Both the position numbers and the translations under genes were made by a program. A model generated the notes under the pieces. The model was not told where the DNA came from. It did not search any database and saw only the letters and a program-made list of their open reading frames with translations. From the NCBI RefSeq assembly GCF_002157355.1, contig NZ_LYMK01000034.1:18183-82182 (forward strand): a DNA stretch of 64,000 nt, read 5' to 3'. This DNA is from Variovorax sp. JS1663. GTDB taxonomy: Bacteria > Pseudomonadota > Gammaproteobacteria > Burkholderiales > Burkholderiaceae_C. This document shows, one piece after another, positions 41,388-49,217 of this stretch (within the stretch, counting starts at the first letter, position 1; each line of letters begins with the position of its first letter).

Positions 41388-42899
41388 ATGGACTCCCCGC
41401 CGCTCTACCGCCAGCTGGCCGCGCACTACGTCGACGCGATCCGCGCCGGCTCGCTCAAGCCCGACGACAAGCTGCCCTCGCTGCGCCACCTGATGCGGCA
41501 GCACGGCATCAGCCTCTCGACCGCGCTGCAGCTGTGCCGCTCGATGGAGAGCGAAGGCTGGGTCGAGGCGCGCGAGCGCTCGGGCTATTTCGTGCGGCGC
41601 CCGAGGCGGCTGGCGATGGCGCCCATGGACGAGCCCGCGGCCGACCGGGCGCCCGATCCCGCCCAGTTCGTGGGCATCCATGCCAAGGTGTCGGACTTCG
41701 TGGCCCGCCGCCGGCGGGTGCCGCAGAAGCTCGACCTCTCCATCGCGCGCGGCGCCCCCGAGCTGTATCCCACCGAGGCGCTGCGCAATGCGCTGACGCG
41801 CGTTCTGCGCCAGCGCCCCGGGATGCTGGCGGTCGCCGCGCCGCTGAAGGGCCACCCCGCGTTCCGCCAGGTGCTCGCGCAGCGCAGCCTGCGGGTGGGC
41901 ATGACGATCTCGCCGGACGACATCCTCGCCACCAACGGCTGCATCGAGGCGTTGAACCTCGCGCTGCGCGCGGTGGCCCAGCCCGGCGACACGGTGGCGG
42001 TGGAGTCACCCACCTTCTACGGCCTGCTGCAGGTGCTCGAGAGCCTGGGCATGCGGGCGCTGGAGATCCCGACCAGCCCGCAGACCGGCATCTCGATCGA
42101 GGCCCTGGAGCTCGCGATCCGCACCTACGACAACATCAAGGCGGTGCTGGTGGTGCCGCACCTGCAGAACCCGCTGGGCAGCGTGATGCCCGACAGCCAC
42201 AAGGCGCGGCTGGCGCAGCTGTGCGAGCAGCACGCCATCCCGCTGATCGAGGACGACACCTACAGCGAGCTGGTCGACGCGCCGGTGCCGCCGCGCGCGC
42301 TCAAGTCCTTCGACACCAGCGGCAACGTGATCCACTGCGCCTCGCTGCACAAGATCCTTGCGCCCGGCCTGCGGCTGGGCTGGATCACGGCGGGGCGCTG
42401 GCAGGCGCGCGTGGAAATGCTGAAGTTCGCGCAGACGCGCAACAACGAGGAGCTCTCGCAGGCAGGGGCCGGCCAGTTCATGGCGACCGGTGCCTACGAC
42501 CGCCACCTGCGACACCTGCGCCAGTGCCTGAAAGCGCAGCGCGAGCGGACCGCCGACGCCATCGCCGGCTGCTTTCCGGCCGGCACGCGGATCAACCTGC
42601 CGCCCGGAGGACTGCAGCTATGGGTCGAGCTGCCGGAACGCCTGTCCTCGGCGCGGGTCTTCGAGGCGGCACTGGAGGAGCAGATCGTGGTGGCGCCGGG
42701 CACGCTGTTCTCCAACTCCTCTCGCTTCGACCACTACATGCGCATCAACTGCGGCTGGCCCTACGGCGAGGCGATCGACGCCGCGCTGCGCAGGCTGGGC
42801 GAGATCGTGGCGGAAGCGATCAGTCCAGCAGGGCCAGGGCCGCGTAGTCCCCTACCCGCTCGCCCAGCCCCGCCGGTACCAGCACCGCATCACGCGTGA
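41388..42899 (+). CDS. MocR/GntR-type PLP-dependent aminotransferase-like regulator
   Basis: This 503-residue protein joins an N-terminal GntR helix-turn-helix (PLYRQLAAHYVDAIRAGSL, DKLPSLRHLMRQHGISLSTA) to a class I aminotransferase-like domain (ATNGCIEALNLALRAVAQPG, VVPHLQNPLGSVMPDSHKAR, LIEDDTYSELVDAP). The PLP lysine is probably that in HCASLHKILAPGLRLGWI. MocR regulators sense PLP-linked metabolites such as amino acids or vitamin B6. AGGAG lies 9 bases before the ATG. The last 80 bases overlap the convergent ROK kinase gene. The neighbouring divergent cupin-like gene is the obvious first target. Confidence 0.9.
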   Translation: MDSPPLYRQLAAHYVDAIRAGSLKPDDKLPSLRHLMRQHGISLSTALQLCRSMESEGWVEARERSGYFVRRPRRLAMAPMDEPAADRAPDPAQFVGIHAKVSDFVARRRRVPQKLDLSIARGAPELYPTEALRNALTRVLRQRPGMLAVAAPLKGHPAFRQVLAQRSLRVGMTISPDDILATNGCIEALNLALRAVAQPGDTVAVESPTFYGLLQVLESLGMRALEIPTSPQTGISIEALELAIRTYDNIKAVLVVPHLQNPLGSVMPDSHKARLAQLCEQHAIPLIEDDTYSELVDAPVPPRALKSFDTSGNVIHCASLHKILAPGLRLGWITAGRWQARVEMLKFAQTRNNEELSQAGAGQFMATGAYDRHLRHLRQCLKAQRERTADAIAGCFPAGTRINLPPGGLQLWVELPERLSSARVFEAALEEQIVVAPGTLFSNSSRFDHYMRINCGWPYGEAIDAALRRLGEIVAEAISPAGPGPRSPLPARPAPPVPAPHHA

Positions 42900-43746
42900 G
42901 TGCCGCCAGCTTGCCGTCGATCTCGGCGGCCAGCCGGGGCAGCAGGAAATCGCGGTTGTGCCAGAACACGCTGCCGCCCAGGCTGATGCGCTCCAGGTCC
43001 AGCGTGGCGATCAGGTTGTAGAGCATGCGGCCCATCACCCGGCACAGCGCCTCGGTGGTGGCCAGCGCCTGCGGCTCGCCGGCCGCCGCGGCGGCGAACA
43101 GGTCGGGCGCCGGCTGGCCGAAGCGGCGCGCGATCGAGTTGCCGGCGACCAGTGCCTCGACGTCGCCCCGGTTGCCGCAGCCGCACAGCGCGTTGCCGTC
43201 GTCGTCCGACACGAAGCTGTGGCCGGCATGGCCCGCATTGCCGTTCTTGCCATGCAGCACGCGGCCGTCCACGCACAGGCCCACGCCCACGCCCGTGCTC
43301 CAGGTGACGTAGGCGCAGTGGTCGGTGCCCTGCAGCGCGCCCCAGCGGCGCTCGGCCTCCAGCGCGGCCACCGCGTCGTTCTCCACCCGCACATGGCTGA
43401 AGCGCTGCTTCAGCGGCGCCTCCAGCACGGCGGTCATCCAGTTGTTGGGCAGGCCGCGCGCGGGGCCGGCGATGCCGCCGCAGATGTTGGGCGTGGCCAG
43501 CTCGAACAGGCCGTCGCGCAGCACGAAGGGGCCGGCCGAGGACACGCCCACGCGGTCGACCGAGGCTGCATCGATGCCCTGCTCGGCGCAGATCTGGTAG
43601 ATGAGCCGCAGGATCTGCTGCGCCACTGCGTCGTTGTCGCCGGTCTTGGCGGTCGGTTCGCTCCTGCGGCCGATCAGGGGCGAGGTGCTGTCGGCCGACA
43701 GGCTCACCGCCACCTTGGTGCCGCCGATGTCGACACAAGCTCTCAT
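42820..43746 (-). CDS. ROK family sugar kinase
   Basis: This 308-residue kinase has the N-terminal phosphate loop ACVDIGGTKVAVSLS and the segment VGVSSAGPFVLRDGL. The ROK signature region lies near NDAVAALEAERRWGALQG, WSTGVGVGLCVDGRVLHG and NAGHAGHSFV. The zinc-binding cluster is GNALCGCGNRGDVEALVAG, where one cysteine of the usual CxCGxxGCxE has become Asp. ROK kinases phosphorylate glucose, fructose, N-acetylglucosamine or N-acetylmannosamine; the substrate cannot be chosen from this. It converges with the MocR gene and is followed upstream by a small DUF2905 gene. Confidence 0.88.
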   Translation of the reverse strand: MRACVDIGGTKVAVSLSADSTSPLIGRRSEPTAKTGDNDAVAQQILRLIYQICAEQGIDAASVDRVGVSSAGPFVLRDGLFELATPNICGGIAGPARGLPNNWMTAVLEAPLKQRFSHVRVENDAVAALEAERRWGALQGTDHCAYVTWSTGVGVGLCVDGRVLHGKNGNAGHAGHSFVSDDDGNALCGCGNRGDVEALVAGNSIARRFGQPAPDLFAAAAAGEPQALATTEALCRVMGRMLYNLIATLDLERISLGGSVFWHNRDFLLPRLAAEIDGKLAALTRDAVLVPAGLGERVGDYAALALLD

Positions 43747-43750
43747 GGGT

Positions 43751-43945
43751 TCAGATCCACCTTGCAATCAGGGCGGCGATCAGGCTGAGCACGACGGTGC
43801 TGCCGATCGGCAGTTGCCACTCGCGCCCGAAGGCGCGGAACTCGAAGTCGCCGGGCAGGCGCCCGAAGCCGAAGCGCCGCAGCCACTGCGTCAGCCCGCT
43901 CATGAGCAGGAGCGCGAGGACGACGACGATCAGCCAGCGAATCAT
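43751..43945 (-). CDS. DUF2905 small membrane protein
   Basis: This 64-residue protein consists of two membrane helices (WLIVVVLALLLMSGLTQWL, then TVVLSLIAALIARWI) joined by FGFGRLPGDFEFRAFGREWQ. The 'GRLPGDFxF' motif marks the DUF2905 family, common in Burkholderiales; its function is unknown. It starts at the ATG at 43945 and ends 4 bases before the ROK gene start, so the two are probably co-transcribed. Confidence 0.85.
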   Translation of the reverse strand: MIRWLIVVVLALLLMSGLTQWLRRFGFGRLPGDFEFRAFGREWQLPIGSTVVLSLIAALIARWI

Positions 43946-44014
43946 GCAGGGAGTCTATTGCAGTGTTTCACCGCGCTCGCCGGCATGGGCATCCCGCCTT
44001 TCGCGCCCACCAGG

Positions 44015-45529
44015 TCAATCCCTCGGGAAGGTAAAGGAAAAGATCGTTCCATCGGCTCGCGACGAGCTCACACGCACGTCGCCGCCATGTGCACGTGCGA
44101 TGGCGCGCACGATGAAGAGGCCCAGCCCCACGCTGCGCGCGCTGCTCCCGCCGGGATCCCCTCGCACCATCGGCTCGAAGAGCGAGGCCTGCACCTCCGG
44201 TGCGATCGGTTCGCCCCAGTTGTGCACCGAGAGAACGACCGTATCCTCTCGAAGCACCGACGTCAGGGTCACGGCGCTCTCGGGCTTGCCGTACGCCATG
44301 GCGTTGCCCATCAGGTTCCCGAGCAACTGGGCCACGCGGTCCGCGTCCGCCATGCATTCGCCTGCGCCGTGTGTACGGTGAACGATCTGCCGGTCGGGAA
44401 ACGACAGCGCGAGTTCGTCCACGATCCTTGCGACCAGGGCATGCGGATCCAGGCGCACGCGCGTCACGGCCAATCCACGCCCCAGGCGTGCAAGCGTGAA
44501 GTCGAGCAGCTCCTCGATGAGGCGCTGCGCACGCTGAGCCGAACTGTTGACGTGGCCCAGCACCCGAAGCTTGTTCTCCGCCGTTTCTCCGTGGCCAAGC
44601 AGGCGGGCGCCCATGAGGATCGCGGACAGTGGATTTCTCAGGTCATGACTGACGATGCCGACCATCTGCTCCGCGAAAAGCGCCCTGTCACGGGCCTGCG
44701 CTCGCTCGCGCGTCGATTCCGTGATGTCGCTCAGTACGCCGACGAAATAGGCCAAGGTGCCGTCGTCGTTGAAGAACCCTTGCCCGATGGAAGCCACTGT
44801 CCGCTCGACACCGTCGGCGCCTCGCAGCCGGTATGTGCAGTTGTAGCCCTCCTCGGTCCGGGCCCGCGCGCTTTCCATGGCTTGTCGCTCGCCTTCCCGG
44901 TCGTCGGGCGCAATGGCCTCGGCGTAGAGCGCGCCGCTCACGGGTTGCGGCGCCCCGTATCCGAGCAGACGCGCCACGTCGTCTTCGTACCGGCGCGTCC
45001 CGGTCGCGGCATCCACGTCCCACAGAAAGAGATTGCCGAGCCTCAGGGCCTGCCTCAGCCGAGCCTGCGTCACCTTCAGCGCGGCCTGCACTGCGCGCTC
45101 CTTCACCACCAGTTCGTCGGCGCGCTTGCGAGCCGCGAGCAGTTCCCGTTCGTACTTGTTGCGCTCCTCGGCCACCACCATCGAGATCTCGTCGTAGCAG
45201 GCGTGCGCCTTCGTGCGCCGAATGGCGTTGAGCATCATCGGCATGGTGTGGCCGTCCTTGTGGCACACGTCGAGCTTCACCTCCGACAGGGAGCCCTGCA
45301 TGGCCAGCGTCGGGAGCCAATGGGTCTGATGGAAGATCCGGCCGCCCATCGTGAAGAGGTCCTGGAGCCGCTTCCTGCCGACGAGCTCTGCGCGTTCCAT
45401 CCCGAGCCAGGCGCAGAAGGTCCGGTTGACCTTCAGAATCGTGCCGGTGACCGTGGTGACGAGCAGGCCCGTCGGAAACTCATCGAAAAGCTGCTCGGCG
45501 TCCGGCAGTTCGGGAATGTGCTCGGCCAT
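44015..45529 (-). CDS. PAS-domain sensor histidine kinase paired with an RsbQ-like hydrolase
   Basis: This 504-residue soluble kinase begins with a PAS domain (residues about 10-115; FPTGLLVTTVTGTILKVNRT). It is followed by a coiled linker (EERNKYERELLAARKRADEL) and a second PAS/PAC unit at about 155-275 (LFLWDVDAATGTRRYEDDV, YFVGVLSDITESTRERA). The H box is GIVSHDLRNPLSAI near residue 295. N, G1 and G2 regions are LLGNLMGNAMAYGKP, VHNWGEPIAPE and SVGLGLFIVRAIARAHGG. The gene starts immediately after the stop of the hydrolase gene (TGAATG). In Bacillus an RsbQ hydrolase feeds a PAS-containing protein (RsbP); here a kinase takes that place. Confidence 0.88.
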   Translation of the reverse strand: MAEHIPELPDAEQLFDEFPTGLLVTTVTGTILKVNRTFCAWLGMERAELVGRKRLQDLFTMGGRIFHQTHWLPTLAMQGSLSEVKLDVCHKDGHTMPMMLNAIRRTKAHACYDEISMVVAEERNKYERELLAARKRADELVVKERAVQAALKVTQARLRQALRLGNLFLWDVDAATGTRRYEDDVARLLGYGAPQPVSGALYAEAIAPDDREGERQAMESARARTEEGYNCTYRLRGADGVERTVASIGQGFFNDDGTLAYFVGVLSDITESTRERAQARDRALFAEQMVGIVSHDLRNPLSAILMGARLLGHGETAENKLRVLGHVNSSAQRAQRLIEELLDFTLARLGRGLAVTRVRLDPHALVARIVDELALSFPDRQIVHRTHGAGECMADADRVAQLLGNLMGNAMAYGKPESAVTLTSVLREDTVVLSVHNWGEPIAPEVQASLFEPMVRGDPGGSSARSVGLGLFIVRAIARAHGGDVRVSSSRADGTIFSFTFPRD

Positions 45530-46336
45530 TCATCGGAATGATAGGGTCGCGAGGAATTCATCCATGGCGTCGGCGCTTGCGCACGGCGCACTGAGGTGCG
45601 GGCAGTGGCCAACGTTCTCCACGATGCGAAGCATGGCGTTTGGAAGATGGCTGTGCATGTACTCGCCGACAGCGACCGGTGCGATGAGGTCGTCGCTGGA
45701 CTGGACGATGAGGGTGGGCGCGGTGAGCTTCGGCAGGTCGGCCCTGTTGTCCGACAGGAAGGTGACGCGGGCGAACTGCTTGGCGACGTCGGGGTCCGTG
45801 CGGCAGAAGCTGTTCGTGAGCTCGACGGCCAGTTCCGGCTGCCCGGAAGCGCCCATGATGGCTGGCGCCATGCTGCTGGCCCATCCCAGGTAGTTGGATT
45901 CGAGCGTATCGAGGAGCGAGTCGATATCTTCCCGGGTGAAGCCGCCGACGTAGTCTCCATCGTTGATGTAGCACGGCGATGGTCCCATCATCACGTGGCC
46001 GGCAAAAAGCGCGGGGGCGCGGATGCCGGCCAGCAGACCGATCATGGCGCTCACCGAGTGCCCGACGAAGACAACGGGGCCCATGGAAAATTCGTCGATG
46101 ACCTCCAGCAGGTCGTCCGCGTAGCCGGACAAATGGTCGTACTTGATGGGGTCGTAGGCTGCGATCTCCGACTGCCCCGCGCCGACCAGGTCGAAGGTCA
46201 CTGTCCGAAAGCGTGACGAACATTGCGGCGCCAGGAATCGCCACATGTTCTGATCGCAGCCGAAGCCATGCGAAAAGACCATGGTGGCGGGCCCGCTGCC
46301 CTGCACCTTGACATTGTTTCTCTTCTGGACCGACAT
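45530..46336 (-). CDS. rsbQ: RsbQ-like alpha/beta hydrolase
   Basis: The 268-residue protein matches the RsbQ/KAI2/D14 group of alpha/beta hydrolases: NVKVQGSGPATMVFSHGFGC at the start, then VVFVGHSVSAMIG with nucleophile Ser94. The acid is in VQSSDDLIAP (Asp215 or 216) and the base is His244 in VGHCPHLSAP. These are the positions of RsbQ's Ser96-Asp219-His247. RsbQ in Bacillus activates the PAS-bearing phosphatase RsbP under energy stress, and its plant relatives are strigolactone or karrikin receptors. No signal peptide is present. It is directly joined to a PAS kinase gene on the same strand, so the pair probably forms a small-molecule sensing module. Confidence 0.9.
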   Translation of the reverse strand: MSVQKRNNVKVQGSGPATMVFSHGFGCDQNMWRFLAPQCSSRFRTVTFDLVGAGQSEIAAYDPIKYDHLSGYADDLLEVIDEFSMGPVVFVGHSVSAMIGLLAGIRAPALFAGHVMMGPSPCYINDGDYVGGFTREDIDSLLDTLESNYLGWASSMAPAIMGASGQPELAVELTNSFCRTDPDVAKQFARVTFLSDNRADLPKLTAPTLIVQSSDDLIAPVAVGEYMHSHLPNAMLRIVENVGHCPHLSAPCASADAMDEFLATLSFR

Positions 46337-46372
46337 GCCTCTCGCTCCCTCGCGTGCGAGATCCGCCGAGTC

Positions 46373-46627
46373 CTAGCTCGCTGCCCGCTTCAACGAATTC
46401 TTTGCCTTCTCGGCCGAGTTCTTCGACCGGTTCTTGTGGTAGCCCGACTTGACATTGTTCACGGCCTTGCCGACCGGCCCGCTCTTCTTGGCCTCGCTGT
46501 CAGCGCGCTTCTGGTCGATCTTGTGCTCGGCGGCATCCGTCGCTTCGGAAGCAGCCTTGCCCACCTGGGCGGAAGCGGTGCCGGCCAGGACGAAGGCGGC
46601 GACACAGGTCAACAGGAATTTTTTCAT
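46373..46627 (-). CDS. Small secreted Lys/Ala-rich protein
   Basis: This 84-residue protein has a clear signal peptide (MKKFLLTCVAAFVLAGTASA) and a short mature part rich in Lys, Ala, Asp and Ser (VGKAASEATDAAEHKIDQKR, KSGYHKNRSKNSAEKAKN). The mature part is very likely helical and cationic. I do not recognise a family. Such short exported basic proteins are often found in this lineage. The start at 46627 has no strong ribosome site. Confidence 0.6.
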   Translation of the reverse strand: MKKFLLTCVAAFVLAGTASAQVGKAASEATDAAEHKIDQKRADSEAKKSGPVGKAVNNVKSGYHKNRSKNSAEKAKNSLKRAAS

Positions 46628-46739
46628 CGCAGGAACTGAAAGTTGAACTCGACACGATGGCCGCAACGGCCGTCGCCGCCTGTCGGCGGCCGGCTCGAAG
46701 CGACGTCGGCACGGAGCCCTCCGAGGGAGCTCGATGGTC

Positions 46740-47525
46740 TCAGGCGTTCAGGATTTCCAGCGCCTCGCGATGCAGCGCCGGCGTGGCGGCCGCGACCACG
46801 CGCCCGTCGGAGGCCAGGCCCAGCGGCCGGCCCGCCCAATCGGTGATCACGCCGCCCGCGGCCTCGATCAGGCCCGCCGGGCCCAGGTAGTCGTAGGGCT
46901 GCAGGCCGGTCTCCACGACCAGGTCGATGGTGCCGCCTGCCAGTTGGGCGTAGCTGTAGCAATCGCCGCCGAAGCGGCGCATCGCGCAGCGCCGGCTGAG
47001 CCGGTCGAAGGCGGCCCAGTCCGCCGGGCCGAAGATGTCGGGCGAGGTGGTGAAGATGCGGGCCGCGTCGACCGAGCCGCAGTTGCTCACGCGCACCGGC
47101 CGCCCGTTGCGCTGGGCGCCCAGGCCGGCCTGGCCGATCCAGCGCTCGCCGAGCACCGGCATGTCGACCACGCCCAGTTCCACGCGCCCGCCGCGCAACA
47201 GGCCGATCAGCGTGCCCCACAGGGGCGAGCCGGTGATGAAGCTGCGCGTGCCGTCGATCGGGTCCAGCACCCAGACCGCCTCGGCCTCCACGCGGACCGC
47301 GCCGTGCTCCTCGCCGTAGATGCCGTCGGCCGGCCGCTCAGCGGACAGGATCTCGCGCATCGCGGCCTCGGCCGCGCGGTCGGCCTGGGTGACCGGGCTC
47401 TCGTCGGCCTTGGCGATCACCTCCAGCGGGGTGCGGAACAGGCGCAGCGAATGGGCGGCCGCGGCATCGGCCAGGGCGTGGGCGATGCGCAGCAGGTCTT
47501 GGGGGGAGGAGGCGATGGAACTCAT
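46740..47525 (-). CDS. hisN: Histidinol-phosphatase / inositol monophosphatase family protein
   Basis: This 261-residue protein has the IMPase metal-binding motifs: ESPVTQADRAAEAAMREIL, GIYGEEHGAVR and the signature AVWVLDPIDGTRSFITGSPL, with a C-terminal LQPYDYLGPAGLIEAAGG. The 'GSPLWGTLIGLL' form and missing W-D-x-A (here YDYLGPAG) fit the HisN-type histidinol-phosphatase branch, so this is the likely last phosphatase of histidine synthesis, although inositol or sulfite-related substrates are possible. No other his gene is adjacent. It is divergent from the DUF5329 gene. Confidence 0.85.
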   Translation of the reverse strand: MSSIASSPQDLLRIAHALADAAAAHSLRLFRTPLEVIAKADESPVTQADRAAEAAMREILSAERPADGIYGEEHGAVRVEAEAVWVLDPIDGTRSFITGSPLWGTLIGLLRGGRVELGVVDMPVLGERWIGQAGLGAQRNGRPVRVSNCGSVDAARIFTTSPDIFGPADWAAFDRLSRRCAMRRFGGDCYSYAQLAGGTIDLVVETGLQPYDYLGPAGLIEAAGGVITDWAGRPLGLASDGRVVAAATPALHREALEILNA

Positions 47526-47638
47526 GGCGAACGACCGGAAGGAAGACGCCCATTAGACCCGAGCCCGCGGTTTGACACCGGGCGCGGCCTGGGCGAGCAT
47601 GGGCCGTGCAATGCCAACAAGCGCCAACAAGGGATCTC

Positions 47639-48031
47639 ATGCGCCGCCGCCACTGCCTTCGACTCGCCGCCCTGGCCCTGGGCCCCGCCCTCCTCTCGAC
47701 CGCCCGGGCCACCCCGTCCGAAGAAGAGCACCGCCTGATCACCGCGCTGATCCAGCGGGTCCGCGGCATGCGCACGATGAAGTTCATGCGCAACGACGAG
47801 GCGCACGATGCCGACGAGGCGGCCAAGCACCTGGAGGCCAAGTACAAGCATTTCCGCAAGCAGATCGTGACCGCGGAGGACTTCATCGAGCGCTGCGCCA
47901 CCCGCTCGGAGGTGACGGGCAAGGCCTACATCGTGCAGCTCGGCGACGGCAAGCCGCGGGAAGCGCGGGCCTTCATGCTGCAGGAGCTGCGCGCGATGCG
48001 GCAGCCGCAGCCGCCCAAGCACAAGGGCTAG
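47639..48031 (+). CDS. DUF5329 protein, exported
   Basis: Starting at the ATG at 47639 (AAGGGA 5 bases before it) gives 130 residues. An N-terminal segment with RRRHCLRLAALALGPALLST acts as a signal, possibly via a twin-arginine-like start. The mature part reads ITALIQRVRGMRTMKFMRND, AAKHLEAKYKHFRKQI and SEVTGKAYIVQLGDGKPRE, the pattern of DUF5329, whose function is unknown. The protein is small and basic. It runs divergently from hisN with about 113 bases between the starts. Confidence 0.78.
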   Translation: MRRRHCLRLAALALGPALLSTARATPSEEEHRLITALIQRVRGMRTMKFMRNDEAHDADEAAKHLEAKYKHFRKQIVTAEDFIERCATRSEVTGKAYIVQLGDGKPREARAFMLQELRAMRQPQPPKHKG

Positions 48032-48223
48032 GGCCGACGAGGCACCGAACACCAGCTCCGCCGCGACCTTCGCCTTCGCAACTGCCGTGCGGCTCATGCA
48101 GCGGCCTGCTCCTCCTCGAACAGCAGCCGGTGGATCCGCTGCGCGGTGGCCTGGAACCGGCCAGCAGCGCCATGGCGCTGCGTGCAAGGGATTGCTTCAT
48201 GGACTTGGTTTTGGGTTCTGGTT

Positions 48224-49108
48224 TCAGAAAGGCGCGTCGCCCTCGATCGTGGTGCGATAGAGCTTGCGCCGCAGGTGGTCCGGCGTGCCGGCAGCCAGGT
48301 GCATCAGCGAACGGTTGTCCCAGAACACCAGGTCGTGCGGCGCCCAGTGGTGGCGGTACACGTACTCGGGCTTCACGCTGTGCGCGAACAGTTCGGCCAG
48401 CAGCGCGTCGCTTTCGTCCTGCGGCAGGCCGACGACGCGGGTCGTGAAATGCTCGCTGACGAAGAGCGCCTTGCGGCCGGTCTCGGGATGGGTGCGCACC
48501 ACCGGCTGCACCGCCGGCGCGACCTTGGCGATCTGCTCCTCGGAGAGCTTCGGGCGCCACGGGTTCTTCGCGCGCAGTTCCTCGTACTTGGCAAGATAGC
48601 TGTGCTCGGCCTGGAGCGGCAGGATGCGCTGCCGCAGCGCGGGCGACAAGCCCTCCCAGGCCAGGTGCTGGTCGGCGAACAGCGTGTCGCCGCCCTCGCC
48701 CGGCAGCTCCTGCGCATGCAGGAGCGAACCCAGGCTGGGCTTCGGCTTGTAGGAGATGTCGGAATGCCAGTAGGCGCCGGCATCGCCCAGCCCCAGCGGC
48801 TCGCCGTCGGGCTTCTTGATGTTGGAGACGATCAGGATCTCGGGATGGCCCGCCAGGTGGAACTGGTGCAGCACGTGGATCTCGAGCGGACCGAAGCGGC
48901 GGCTGAAGGCGATGTGCTCGTCGGGCGTGATGCACTGGTCGCGGAAGACCAGCACGTGGTGGTCCAGGTACGCGCGGTGGATGCGCGCGAAGTCGGACGC
49001 GTTGATGGGCCGGGCGATGTCCAGGCCGATCACTTCGGCGCCGACTGGCGCATCGAAGCGGCGGATCTCGAAATCCTGGGACGGCGCGGAGTCGGAAAGG
49101 GCAGTCAT
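48224..49108 (-). CDS. TauD/TfdA family Fe(II)/2-oxoglutarate dioxygenase
   Basis: The 294-residue enzyme has the double-stranded beta-helix metal ligands HxD in GAYWHSDISYKPKPS (near residue 115) and the distal histidine in NRSLMHLAAGTPDHLRR, which also carries the 2-oxoglutarate-binding Arg. Typical TauD segments FDAPVGAEVIGLDIARPINA and LVFRDQCITPDEHIAFSRRF are present. It hydroxylates an organic substrate, often taurine, a sulfonate or an aryloxyalkanoate; the substrate is not determined. No transporter genes are next to it, although a degraded short frame just downstream looks like the tail of one. Confidence 0.92.
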   Translation of the reverse strand: MTALSDSAPSQDFEIRRFDAPVGAEVIGLDIARPINASDFARIHRAYLDHHVLVFRDQCITPDEHIAFSRRFGPLEIHVLHQFHLAGHPEILIVSNIKKPDGEPLGLGDAGAYWHSDISYKPKPSLGSLLHAQELPGEGGDTLFADQHLAWEGLSPALRQRILPLQAEHSYLAKYEELRAKNPWRPKLSEEQIAKVAPAVQPVVRTHPETGRKALFVSEHFTTRVVGLPQDESDALLAELFAHSVKPEYVYRHHWAPHDLVFWDNRSLMHLAAGTPDHLRRKLYRTTIEGDAPF

Positions 49109-49217
49109 TCGAACGGTTCGTCGGGGAACCCTCCACTTTAGAAGCCGGGCCGGCCCTTGCCAACGAATCGTTCGTTGTCAGCTCAAAGCGAACAAAACTG
49201 AAGAGGCATCGCGCGCT

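Noticed and set aside
48094..48200. Short minus-strand pieces after the TauD gene: a start-like MKQSLARSAMALLAG and, in another frame, RFQATAQRIHRLLFEEEQAAA before a stop.
   Set aside because: They may be the ends of a deleted transporter gene, but the evidence is too short to name a family, so it is not listed as a feature.
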